Origin: an uncultured SAR86 cluster bacterium | GTDB taxonomy: Bacteria > Pseudomonadota > Gammaproteobacteria > Magnimaribacterales > D2472 | NCBI GenBank assembly: GCA_902591665.1 | Contig: CACJBO010000001.1 | Span: forward strand, 1-64,000 | Reading direction: 5' to 3' | Length of the DNA: 64,000 nucleotides | Shown here: one piece after another, positions 11,942-20,340 of the stretch | Layout of the letters: each line of letters begins with the position of its first letter | Position numbering within the stretch: position 1 is the stretch's first letter | Position numbers and translations under genes: made by a program | Notes under the pieces: model-generated | The model's database searches: none | What the model saw: the letters and a program-made list of their open reading frames with translations, nothing else | What the model was told of the DNA's origin: nothing

Positions 11942-13702
11942 ATGAGTTGGGTTAAACACAGAGATAAACTTCATGAAGCTGCATTATCATCTGTAAAATC
12001 GATTTCAAAAATAAAGACTATTACATCTAAAAGTGGTATCCCTCAAAGACCTCCAGCTCAAAATCTAGCAACATTAGCATCAGCACCTCGCTCTTCAAAA
12101 GATTTACCATCATGGAGAGGAGAGGCAGACTTTCAAGCTTTTTGGTATTTATTCCATAAAATTAAACCTGACATTGAACTTAGTGTTCCTGCAAGAGTTG
12201 TTTTTAACGAACTGGAAATGTCACGTGTTGAAATTTTGGGATGTAATTATTACAAAGGTTCGAGGACAAATATTGCTGAGTATCTCAAAACAATAAATGT
12301 AGATGATAAAAAATCGCCACATTATTTAGCTTTGTGCTCAAATCTTTGGCTTAAGGATGCAAGTGGTATTAATTTGTCTGCATCATTAAAACAGCTTTTA
12401 AAAGAATTTAATGAAACATATGCAGCTAATAACGCATTAGATGATATTAAAAATAACCTAATTTCTTCCATAGATGATCAGGATAAATTTCAAAAAGCTT
12501 CCTTAGATTTTTTGAAAACAATCAAACTCCTTAAATCAATAAAAGATGAGAATATTGAAGATGAAGAAGAACCTTTTGACTCTCCAGGTAGTACAGATGA
12601 TATTGAAGATGAAATTGAGAGTACTAATGATAGTGAATCAGCTGATGCTGAAACATCACTGGATGATTTAAATATAGATTTTGAAAATATTGAGCAAACC
12701 CCAGAAATCGCAGATGGTACTGCGATTGATGAAGAGATTGATGTATTAGCTTATCCAAATAATGACTATGCATTAGCCAATAATAATTACTCTATCTTTA
12801 CTAAAGAGTATGACGAGATTATTGATGCAAAAGACCTTACAACTCCTGATGAAGCTATTAGATTAAGAACGCAATTAGATAATTTAATAAAGCCTCATCA
12901 AGCTACCATAGGAAAATTAGCAAATAGGTTACAAAGACTTTTGTTAGCACAACAAAATACCAGCTGGAATTATAATCTTGAGGAAGGAATGCTTGATACT
13001 GCAAGACTTCACAGAGTGGTTGCTAAGCCTGGCTATCCTCTTAGCTTTAAACAAGAAACAGAAAATAATTTTAAAGATACTATTGTTACCCTTCTTATAG
13101 ATAATTCAGGGTCAATGAGAGGCAGATCAATCAGTCTCGCTGCGATTTGTACAGATATAATTGGCAGCACTTTGGAGCGATGTCAAATTAAAACAGAGAT
13201 TTTAGGTTTTACTACTAAAAACTGGAAAGGCGGCGATTCAAAACAACAGTGGATGAAGCAAGGCAGTCAAATAAATCCAGGCCGATTAAATGATATTCGA
13301 CATATTATCTATAAGAGTGCCGATAATAGCTGGAGAAGATCAAGAAAACATTTTGGTGCAATGCTAAGAGAAGGCCTTTTAAAAGAGAATATTGATGGCG
13401 AAGCTCTAATTTGGTCTCATGAAAGGTTGGTTAGAAGAAATGAAGATAGAAGGATACTTATTGTCATATCAGATGGAGCTCCAGTTGATGACAGTACTCT
13501 ATCTGCAAACAGTGAAGAGTATTTAGACAATCATCTTAAAAAAATCATATTTGAAATAGAAAATGATAGTTCAGTTGAATTACAAGCAATTGGTATTGGT
13601 CATGACGTTACTAAATATTATAAAAATGCCATAACTATAAACAGAGCCGAAGAACTCGGTGAAGTGCTCCTCGAACAGTTAACAAAACTTTTCAAGAATT
13701 AG
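11942..13702 (+). CDS. cobT: CobT-like VWA-domain protein (cobaltochelatase-type subunit)
   Basis: 586-residue partner of the preceding AAA+ protein. The N-terminal half (about 60-200) is the CobT-type helical region. Residues 203-265 are strongly acidic ([12 protein letters not shown] and many D/E/S), a known CobT feature. The C-terminal third is a von Willebrand A domain with the MIDAS motif D387-N-S-G-S391, the later threonine/aspartate positions, and the SDGAPVDD loop. CobT is thought to couple the ATPase to its substrate through metal binding at the MIDAS. The gene follows cobS by 6 bp, and a 44-bp spacer with the palindrome at 13722 separates it from the diiron gene. As for cobS, a cobalt role is homology, not shown here. 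Confidence 0.88.
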   Translation: MSWVKHRDKLHEAALSSVKSISKIKTITSKSGIPQRPPAQNLATLASAPRSSKDLPSWRGEADFQAFWYLFHKIKPDIELSVPARVVFNELEMSRVEILGCNYYKGSRTNIAEYLKTINVDDKKSPHYLALCSNLWLKDASGINLSASLKQLLKEFNETYAANNALDDIKNNLISSIDDQDKFQKASLDFLKTIKLLKSIKDENIEDEEEPFDSPGSTDDIEDEIESTNDSESADAETSLDDLNIDFENIEQTPEIADGTAIDEEIDVLAYPNNDYALANNNYSIFTKEYDEIIDAKDLTTPDEAIRLRTQLDNLIKPHQATIGKLANRLQRLLLAQQNTSWNYNLEEGMLDTARLHRVVAKPGYPLSFKQETENNFKDTIVTLLIDNSGSMRGRSISLAAICTDIIGSTLERCQIKTEILGFTTKNWKGGDSKQQWMKQGSQINPGRLNDIRHIIYKSADNSWRRSRKHFGAMLREGLLKENIDGEALIWSHERLVRRNEDRRILIVISDGAPVDDSTLSANSEEYLDNHLKKIIFEIENDSSVELQAIGIGHDVTKYYKNAITINRAEELGEVLLEQLTKLFKN

Positions 13703-13721
13703 TTTCTATATTACAATTGAT

Positions 13722-13744
13722 TAATGTTTACACTGTAAACATTA
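13722..13744. promoter_or_regulatory. Perfect 23-bp palindrome, probable repressor operator
   Basis: TAATGTTTACA-C-TGTAAACATTA: arms of 11 bp around one central base, with no mismatch. It lies 20 bp after the cobT stop and 13 bp before the diiron-protein ATG. There is no T-run behind it, so it is not a terminator. Odd-length near-symmetric sites of this type with GTTTACA arms are common for TetR-family regulators. The regulator itself is not in the window. Confidence 0.7.
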
Positions 13745-13757
13745 GTTGGGAGTAAGA

Positions 13758-14864
13758 ATGAAAATAAACAAACAAGCAGGTCCACCAGAAGATCTATTAT
13801 ATTTTGATGATGAAGTTAACTTAACACCTCTTCAGGTTGAGGATGTGGTTGAAATATTTAACACACCATTAACAGGGTCTTACAACTGGGACTATACAAT
13901 AGCAGATAATAGAATAAAGAAACTTTATGAGCTTGGAAAAGAGCTAAATTGGAATGGTTCAATAGATTTACAATGGGATTATACTCATCCCGCTGATGAA
14001 AAGCTTGTTGAACCTGATGAGCAACTCCCACATGAAACACTTGAAGCATATGAAAATCTTACCGAGGAAGAAAAAATTCTCTTTGATAGGCATTCAACAG
14101 CTGAATTGATGAGTCAGTTTCTTCATGGCGAGCAAGGCGCTCTTCTGGTTGCATCCCAACTAGCTTCTTGTGCTCCTACATATAACGCAAAGCTTTATGC
14201 AGCATCACAAACTTTTGATGAAGCAAGACATGTTGAGGTATTCAATAGATACCTTCAAGAAAAAATAGGTATTCATTATCCAATAAATCCAGCTTTAAAA
14301 ACTCTGTTAGATAAAATTCTGACCGATGAGCGCTGGGATTTAAAATTTATTGGCATGCAAATCATTATTGAAGGTTTGGCTCTGGCTGCCTTCCAAATGC
14401 TCAAAACAATAACCAAAGACCCCCTATTAAAACAATTACTACACTATGTTGTTAGAGATGAAGCTAGACATGTAACTTTTGGTATTAATTATCTTGAAGA
14501 CTATATTAAAACTCTCTCTCCAGAAGAAATAGAAGATAGAGCTGAGTTTGCCTATGAAGCTTGTGTCATTTCAAGAGAAAGACTTATCAATACAAAGTCA
14601 GAACAAAAATTTCTAGGCATGTCTGCTGAGGAAGCTAGAGAATTTCAGTTAAATACTGCAACCTTTGATATGTTCAGAAACTTTTTATTTTCTAGAGTAA
14701 TACCAAATCTTTCAAGAATTGGGCTTTTGACTGATAAAGTTCGCCCAAAATTTGAAGCATTAGGTTTGCTTGAATATGAGCATGCACCAGATGACTTTGA
14801 GTGCGATTGGAGTGAATTAAAAAAACCATTAGAAAGTTTTGATAAAATTCCTGAAGCTATTTAA
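13758..14864 (+). CDS. Ferritin-like diiron protein (oxygenase/R2-like fold), function unknown
   Basis: 368-residue protein with a four-helix diiron site: Glu125 (HGEQGALL), Glu155 and His158 (DEARH), Glu205 (IIIEGLALA), Glu235 and His238 (second DEARH). That E...EARH...E...EARH pattern is shared by R2-like oxidases, AurF-type N-oxygenases and related ferritin-like proteins, so oxygen activation is likely but the substrate is unknown. I start at ATG 13758, which has GGGAG 5 bp upstream; an in-frame TTG at 13746 would add four residues but has no ribosome site. The 23-bp palindrome sits just upstream. The 3' end overlaps the next gene by 26 bp, which ties it to the beta-helix protein and the cytochrome that follow. 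Confidence 0.8.
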   Translation: MKINKQAGPPEDLLYFDDEVNLTPLQVEDVVEIFNTPLTGSYNWDYTIADNRIKKLYELGKELNWNGSIDLQWDYTHPADEKLVEPDEQLPHETLEAYENLTEEEKILFDRHSTAELMSQFLHGEQGALLVASQLASCAPTYNAKLYAASQTFDEARHVEVFNRYLQEKIGIHYPINPALKTLLDKILTDERWDLKFIGMQIIIEGLALAAFQMLKTITKDPLLKQLLHYVVRDEARHVTFGINYLEDYIKTLSPEEIEDRAEFAYEACVISRERLINTKSEQKFLGMSAEEAREFQLNTATFDMFRNFLFSRVIPNLSRIGLLTDKVRPKFEALGLLEYEHAPDDFECDWSELKKPLESFDKIPEAI

Positions 14865-16065
14865 TTTTTCTTTTTTAATTTTTATAAGCTTTTTTAGTGA
14901 TAGCAAGACTATAACCATTTATCCGTCAGCTGATCCTTACACTGAAATTCAAGAAGCTTTGATTCTAGCCAATCCTGGAGATATTGTTCACATATCTGAA
15001 GGCTTTTATAAACTTGAAGATAGCCTGTCAATTGATATAGATAATTTAACACTTCAAGGAGATGGTATTAACAAGACTATTTTGTCTTTTAAAAATCAAA
15101 TGTCAGGAGCTCAAGGTCTTTCAGTAATATCTGATGGAGTTACACTTCAAGACTTTGCAGTTGAAGATGCAAAAGGAGATGCCATTAAAGTTAAGGGTGT
15201 TCATGGTATTAGCTTTATAAGAGTAAGAACCGAGTGGACAAACGGACCAGATGAGCTCAATGGAGCTTATGGGTTGTATCCCGTAGAATCAAAAAATGTA
15301 TTAATAGATTCGTGTGTAGCAATTGGAGCCTCTGATGCTGGGATATATGTTGGGCAATCTGAAAATATTATTGTAAAAAATAGTAGAGCGGAATTTAATG
15401 TAGCTGGTATTGAGATCGAAAACTCATATTATGCTGATGTTTTTAATAACCATGCGGAAAATAATACAGGCGGGATTCTTGTATTTGATCTTCCTGATAT
15501 TCCCCAACAAGGCGGCCATCATGTAAGAGTTTTTAGGAATAAATCTATTAATAATAATACTGATAATTTTGCTCCTGAAGGAAATATAGTTGGAGAAGTG
15601 CCAAGAGGAACTGGAATCATTATTCAAGCAAACTCTCATGTAGAGATATTTGAAAATGATATAGGTGGTAATGATACCGTTAATATTGCGATAGTCACCT
15701 ATGGTTATGAGACTGAAGATGAAAATTATTACCCTCACCCTAGAGCAATTCAGATTCACAATAATAGGTTTACAAAGTCAGGAAATAATCCAGATTTAGA
15801 GACTGGAGAATTAGCAAAAATTCTCTATGAATTATCAGACAAAAATATGCCGGATATTTTTTGGGACGGGATACTTCCAATGAAACAAATAATATTTGGA
15901 CAACCTGATAATGAAAAATTAATTCTTGGAGATAATGGCTCTGCTACATTTCTAACTATTAATCCAATTAAATACATGCTGCCAATCTTTAATCCTGTTG
16001 AGAGAGATTATGATAATTACAGAGGTACAATTACCCCTCTTCCGGAAGTAAAATTCAGTGACTAA
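14839..16065 (+). CDS. Secreted parallel beta-helix protein of the TIGR03805-like type
   Basis: 408 residues. The first 22 or so look like a signal peptide (hydrophobic run FLIFISFF), then YPSADPYTEIQEAL-ANPGDIVHISEG begins a right-handed beta-helix with repeated short strands and Asn ladders, as in pectate-lyase-fold and NosD-like proteins. The start is TTG at 14839, inside the end of the diiron gene; no ATG lies near enough to keep the signal peptide, so TTG is my choice. The next gene is a diheme cytochrome that overlaps the end by 8 bp. From memory, this beta-helix family (TIGR03805) is described as occurring beside the SO2930-type cytochrome family (TIGR03806), and that is the layout seen. 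The role of the pair is unknown. Confidence 0.8.
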   Translation: MIKFLKLFNFSFLIFISFFSDSKTITIYPSADPYTEIQEALILANPGDIVHISEGFYKLEDSLSIDIDNLTLQGDGINKTILSFKNQMSGAQGLSVISDGVTLQDFAVEDAKGDAIKVKGVHGISFIRVRTEWTNGPDELNGAYGLYPVESKNVLIDSCVAIGASDAGIYVGQSENIIVKNSRAEFNVAGIEIENSYYADVFNNHAENNTGGILVFDLPDIPQQGGHHVRVFRNKSINNNTDNFAPEGNIVGEVPRGTGIIIQANSHVEIFENDIGGNDTVNIAIVTYGYETEDENYYPHPRAIQIHNNRFTKSGNNPDLETGELAKILYELSDKNMPDIFWDGILPMKQIIFGQPDNEKLILGDNGSATFLTINPIKYMLPIFNPVERDYDNYRGTITPLPEVKFSD

Positions 16066-17098
16066 AAGTAATATAAAACTCTTGTTATGCTTACTCTTTT
16101 TTAGTTATTTAGATTCTTCTGTTTATGTAAAAGAGGATCTTATTTATCAAGATAAACCACCGAAAAAACTATCAGAATATGGCTTTTTTCAAGATATGAA
16201 TAATCAAAAACCATCTGATGGAGTTCTGCCTTATGACTTAATTAGTCCTCTATTTTCAGATTATGCAGATAAATTAAGATTTATATATATTCCAGAAAAT
16301 GAGATAGCAACTTATAAGCCCAATAAGGTATTTGATTTTCCTAATGGCACTGCATTAATAAAAACTTTTGCATATTTAAATAATTATCAAAACTCAAATA
16401 TTTCTAAGCAACTTCTAGAGACTCGACTATTGATTAAGAAAAATAATGAATGGGTTAATGTTAGTTATGTTTGGAACGATGAACAAAATGAAGCTTTTTT
16501 AAGCATTGCTGGAAAAACTATTTCGACCAAATTTGTTAATGAATTTGGTGATTTAATAGATGTGCGATACAGGGTTCCCAATATTAATCAGTGCAAAGAG
16601 TGTCATATATCAAATAAGAAAATAACTCCTATTGGACCAAAAGCAAGGAATCTTAATAGAGACTTTGAGTACTTTAATGGAAGAATGAATCAATTAACCA
16701 AATGGCACAACCAAGGATGGATTGTTGACGAAATAAATGAAAAGAATATGGTTGATTGGTCTGATAAGTCATCAAGCCTTGATGCAAAAGCTAGATCCTA
16801 TCTCGATATTAACTGCGCTCATTGTCATATTGAAGGAGGATCAGCGGATACAAGCGGTCTTTATCTTGATTACACCGAAAATCGCAAAATTAATTTAGGT
16901 ATTTTTAAAAAGCCAGTAGCTACAGGCAGAGCTAGTAATAATCTTAGTTATTCGATTGTTCCGGGGGAGCCAAAAAAATCTATCTTGCTTTTTAGGATGG
17001 AGTCTTTAGATCCTGGCATTATGATGCCTGAGTCAGGAAGAGCTTTGCAGCATAAAGAGGCTATTGAATTAATTAATGAATGGATTAAAAATCTTTAA
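16058..17098 (+). CDS. Secreted diheme c-type cytochrome, SO2930/HNE_0200-like
   Basis: 346 residues with an N-terminal hydrophobic export segment (about 5-21, LLLCLLFFSYL; a cysteine at 11 could also suggest a lipoprotein, though no clear lipobox follows). Two haem-attachment motifs are visible: CKECH (179-183) and CAHCH (253-257). The C-terminal SILLFRMESLDPGIMMPESGR has the methionines expected of a cytochrome axial ligand region. It overlaps the beta-helix gene by 8 bp and is probably its functional partner in the periplasm or on the cell surface. The N-terminal 170 residues before the first haem are a separate family-specific domain. The electron donor and acceptor are unknown. No terminator hairpin is visible in the 64 bp before the next gene. 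Confidence 0.85.
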   Translation: MTKSNIKLLLCLLFFSYLDSSVYVKEDLIYQDKPPKKLSEYGFFQDMNNQKPSDGVLPYDLISPLFSDYADKLRFIYIPENEIATYKPNKVFDFPNGTALIKTFAYLNNYQNSNISKQLLETRLLIKKNNEWVNVSYVWNDEQNEAFLSIAGKTISTKFVNEFGDLIDVRYRVPNINQCKECHISNKKITPIGPKARNLNRDFEYFNGRMNQLTKWHNQGWIVDEINEKNMVDWSDKSSSLDAKARSYLDINCAHCHIEGGSADTSGLYLDYTENRKINLGIFKKPVATGRASNNLSYSIVPGEPKKSILLFRMESLDPGIMMPESGRALQHKEAIELINEWIKNL

Positions 17099-17111
17099 AA
17101 TATCTTTAAAT

Positions 17112-17139
17112 TTGTTATAAAGTGCATAAGTATTATAAA
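17112..17139 (+). promoter_or_regulatory. Candidate sigma-70 promoter
   Basis: TTGTTA at 17112-17117 and TATAAA at 17134-17139 with a 16-bp spacer, upstream of the membrane-protein gene at 17163. The strong Shine-Dalgarno AAGGAG is at 17148-17153. In such AT-rich DNA matches of this quality also occur by chance. Confidence 0.35.
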
Positions 17140-17162
17140 TACCTTTTAAGGAGAAATTCATT

Positions 17163-17960
17163 ATGTCTAATCATTCAGCTTTAAATACTTTTGGTAAATC
17201 AGGGAATCCTGCAATTAGGTCATCAGCTTTTAATATTAGATCAAATGATTCTAGTGACAGGATGACTTTAGATGGAGCTGTGAATAAGACAGCTGTTATG
17301 TTGGCAGTATTGGTTTCAACAGCCATATTTTCATGGGTGTTTACATCTAATCCGATTGTTCAATTAATTAGTTTCATATCTATTTTTGCCGGTTACGTGT
17401 CTATGTTTGCAACCTTTGGGTTTTATTTCTTTTTCATAGGATGGATTGTTAAACCGCGTCCCTATCTTGCTCCTAAACTATGGTTAATTGTTGCCGCCGG
17501 TCAGGGATTTTTAGTTGGACAGATTTCACTTTTTGCAGAAACGATGTATCCAGGTATTGTTCTTGAAGCAGTTTCACTTACTTTTTGCGTTGCTGCTTCT
17601 TTATTGCTTGCATATAAATCTGGGCTTATAAAGCCAACTCAAAATTTTGTATTAATGGTATTTGCAGCAACTGTGGGCATTCTTTTATTTTATTTATCAT
17701 TATGGATCTTTTCACTATTTGGATTTGGTCTACCAAACATAATTAGTGGTAATAGTAATACTGCTATTGGATTCTCTTTGTTTGTTGTTGCTATGGCTGC
17801 TTTTAATCTTGTTATCGATTTTGATATTATTGAGCAGTCAGCTGATGAGGGAGCTCCAAAATATATGGAATATTTTGGGTCTATGGCATTAACTATTACT
17901 TTAGTGTGGTTATACATAGAAATATTGAGGCTCTTGATGAAACTAAACTCTAGAAGATAA
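17163..17960 (+). CDS. Bax inhibitor-1/YccA-family membrane protein
   Basis: 265 residues. A polar N-terminal stretch with SGNPAIRSSAF and RMTLDGAVNKTAVML is followed by about seven hydrophobic segments (roughly 45-255). The NP...F...MTLDGAVNKT opening is typical of the Bax1-I branch also found in actinobacteria. Related proteins are proposed pH-sensitive calcium leak channels, but no function is established for this branch. A good AAGGAG site stands 9 bp before the ATG. The TAA shares one base with the ATG of the next gene, so the two are coupled. Aspartates at the end of the membrane region (DFDIIEQSADEGAP) match the conserved acidic site of the family. Confidence 0.85.
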   Translation: MSNHSALNTFGKSGNPAIRSSAFNIRSNDSSDRMTLDGAVNKTAVMLAVLVSTAIFSWVFTSNPIVQLISFISIFAGYVSMFATFGFYFFFIGWIVKPRPYLAPKLWLIVAAGQGFLVGQISLFAETMYPGIVLEAVSLTFCVAASLLLAYKSGLIKPTQNFVLMVFAATVGILLFYLSLWIFSLFGFGLPNIISGNSNTAIGFSLFVVAMAAFNLVIDFDIIEQSADEGAPKYMEYFGSMALTITLVWLYIEILRLLMKLNSRR

Positions 17961-18172
17961 TGTTTTCAGGAAATCCTTATATATTAATTTTGGGAGGAAT
18001 ATCAATTTTAATTTTTTTTACTTTCTTAAGAACTCGTGCATCAAAAAAACAAATGAATAGAAATAATAGGGCAGATTATTCTTGGTATTGGTTTAAAAGC
18101 AAAGAAAAGAAAAAAGAAGAAAATATCATTGATGGTATAGCAGAGGAAGTTAAAGATGATAAAAATGAATAA
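17960..18172 (+). CDS. Small single-pass membrane protein, unknown
   Basis: 70 residues: one N-terminal transmembrane segment (about 7-24, ILILGGISILIFFTFL), a short basic turn (RTRASKKQMNR), then a charged cytoplasmic tail rich in Lys and Glu. I do not recognise a family. The ATG shares one base with the preceding stop, and the 3' end overlaps the start of the following secreted protein by 17 bp, so it is a real member of a three-gene operon. It could be an accessory subunit of either neighbour. Confidence 0.7.
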   Translation: MFSGNPYILILGGISILIFFTFLRTRASKKQMNRNNRADYSWYWFKSKEKKKEENIIDGIAEEVKDDKNE

Positions 18173-20324
18173 ATTTGTATTACTGATATTAACTTTCAAT
18201 TTATCGTTAAATATATATACCAGTCCTCCAATTATTCAGCCTGGTGCTCCAGGCGAAAATTCTAAAGTGCTTGACCCTGATCTAGCATCAAATATAGCTG
18301 GAGCAAGTTATGTTGAAGCTGATGTTAGATTTTTAGAGGGAATGATTACACATCATAGACAAGCAATAGTGATGTCCAAACTTGCAAAAAAAAGAACTAA
18401 CAACAAAACAATTCTTGACTTAGCTAACAGAATTGACGTTTCTCAAGAAGACGAAATTAATTTCATGGAAAGCTGGTTAAAGTCAAGAAAAGAGATAAAA
18501 ACAAATATATCTCATAATCACCATATGCATATGGAAATGTCTGGAATGGCATCTCCAGATCAACTTATAGAACTTGAAAATTCAAAAAGTACCGATTTTG
18601 ATAGATTGTTTCTTCAGTTAATGATAGCCCATCATGATGGTGCGCTTGAAATGGTTAAAGAACTAAAAAAATACCCAGGATCAGCAAATGAACCACTCTT
18701 AAATGAATTTGTTGCTGATTTAGTGAATGATCAAGGTGTTGAAATTGAAAGAATGAATATCATTGCAGTTAATCTTTCAGATGATCCTAGATCAGGCTTA
18801 ACTGCCGGTCTTTTTATTGCTGATGAAGCTATTCTAAATTTGGAACTAATTGCTTCCCTTCGAAAACCTGTTGGATTTTATGATCCAGATGATCCTGAGG
18901 CAAAAGGTAAAGAAGACCTCACAAAAGATCTTGATGAAGATAGAGAATTATCAACTCTTGAGAAATCAAGAGCAAGAAAATCACCTATTTTAAGCTTTGC
19001 AAATACTGATATGGCTTTCAGGGATGATCTGCTTGTCGCTGGAAATTATCATGGTTTTAATATGTATAAAATTAATGAAGATGGAGTTCCGAGTCTTATT
19101 TCATCAATAGTTTGTCCTGGTGGTCAAGGCGATGTCTCAATTGTAGGAAATCTATTAATTATGTCTGTTGAGCAAATCAGAAGCAGAGTAGACTGTGGAT
19201 CTAATGGTGTTGGAAGAGATGCAAGTTCTGATAGGTTCAGAGGGATTAGGATTTTTGATATCTCAGATTTAACAAATCCAAAACAAGTGGGTGCAGTTCA
19301 AACTTGCCGAGGATCTCATACTCATTCAGTTGTTTCAGGACCAACTAATGGTGGAAAAATTGTTGTTTATAATTCAGGAACTTCTAGTGTTAGAGATGAA
19401 GAAGAAATGGAGCAATGCATTGGAGATATACCTGGAGATAAAAGAACAGCTTTATTTAGAATTGATGTTATAGAAATTCCAGTTTCTGATCCTTCAAAAT
19501 CTAAAATTGTAAGCAGTCCGACTGTCTTTGCAGACCCAGAGACTGGTGCTCTTGGTGGCTTATGGGTTGGGGGCGATCATGGAGACGATACTCAAGAAAC
19601 CAAAAGAACTGATCAATGTCATGATATTACTGTATTCCCATCAGCTAACATTGCAGCAGGAGCTTGTTCTGGAAATGGTATCTTGTTTGATATAAGCGAT
19701 CCATATAATCCCAAAAGACTTGATGTTGTTACTGATATTGGTTTCGCTTATTGGCATTCAGCAACATTTAATAATGATGGAACGAAAGTTATATTTACTG
19801 ACGAATGGGGTGGTGGTGGCCGTCCAAGATGCAGAGCATGGGATCCATTAGATTGGGGAGCAGATGCTATCTATGACATAGTTGATAATAAATTAGAGTT
19901 TAGGAGCCATTACAAAATGCCTGCACCACAAGTTGAAACAGAAAATTGTGTTGCTCATAACGGATCTATAATACCTGTTCCAGGTCGTGATATTTTTGTT
20001 CAAGCTTGGTATCAAGGCGGAATATCAATTATGGATTTTACTGATTCAGCCAATCCTAAAGAAATAGCTTATTTTGATAGAGGGCCTATTAATGATGAAA
20101 TTTTAGTAACTGGAGGTTACTGGTCTGCCTATTATTATGATGGATATATTTATGGTACTGAAATAACTAGAGGTTTAGATGTTTTCAAACTGACTCCAAG
20201 TGAGCATCTGACTGCAAAAGAAATTGAACAAGCCGCTGGCGCATATCCGATTAATGGATCTATGGTTTTCAACCCGCAACAACAAATACCAATGGCATGG
20301 CCAGAAAGCGGTGCAAGTCAATAA
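18156..20324 (+). CDS. Secreted DUF305 domain fused to an LVIVD-type beta-propeller
   Basis: 722 residues. A signal peptide (1-23) is followed by a DUF305 module with its two signature helices, MITHH (63-67) and MIAHH (156-160); between them lies a His/Met-rich loop (HNHHMHMEMSGM, 120-131) that suggests metal binding, copper being the usual guess for CopM-like DUF305 proteins. From about 280 on come LVIVD-like repeats (IRIFDISDLTNPKQVG, ILFDISDPYNPKRLD, ISIMDFTDSANPKEIA), which build a beta-propeller. ATG 18156 or ATG 18165 both work; the first is given. It overlaps the small membrane-protein gene. A periplasmic or surface metal-handling or sensing role is inference. Confidence 0.82.
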   Translation: MIKMNKFVLLILTFNLSLNIYTSPPIIQPGAPGENSKVLDPDLASNIAGASYVEADVRFLEGMITHHRQAIVMSKLAKKRTNNKTILDLANRIDVSQEDEINFMESWLKSRKEIKTNISHNHHMHMEMSGMASPDQLIELENSKSTDFDRLFLQLMIAHHDGALEMVKELKKYPGSANEPLLNEFVADLVNDQGVEIERMNIIAVNLSDDPRSGLTAGLFIADEAILNLELIASLRKPVGFYDPDDPEAKGKEDLTKDLDEDRELSTLEKSRARKSPILSFANTDMAFRDDLLVAGNYHGFNMYKINEDGVPSLISSIVCPGGQGDVSIVGNLLIMSVEQIRSRVDCGSNGVGRDASSDRFRGIRIFDISDLTNPKQVGAVQTCRGSHTHSVVSGPTNGGKIVVYNSGTSSVRDEEEMEQCIGDIPGDKRTALFRIDVIEIPVSDPSKSKIVSSPTVFADPETGALGGLWVGGDHGDDTQETKRTDQCHDITVFPSANIAAGACSGNGILFDISDPYNPKRLDVVTDIGFAYWHSATFNNDGTKVIFTDEWGGGGRPRCRAWDPLDWGADAIYDIVDNKLEFRSHYKMPAPQVETENCVAHNGSIIPVPGRDIFVQAWYQGGISIMDFTDSANPKEIAYFDRGPINDEILVTGGYWSAYYYDGYIYGTEITRGLDVFKLTPSEHLTAKEIEQAAGAYPINGSMVFNPQQQIPMAWPESGASQ

Positions 20325-20340
20325 AAAATAATTAGTTATT

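Noticed and set aside
15424..15759. Leftward frame of 111 codons opposite the beta-helix gene
   Set aside because: A shadow of the Asn/Ile-rich beta-helix repeats, with no ribosome site or recognisable motif.
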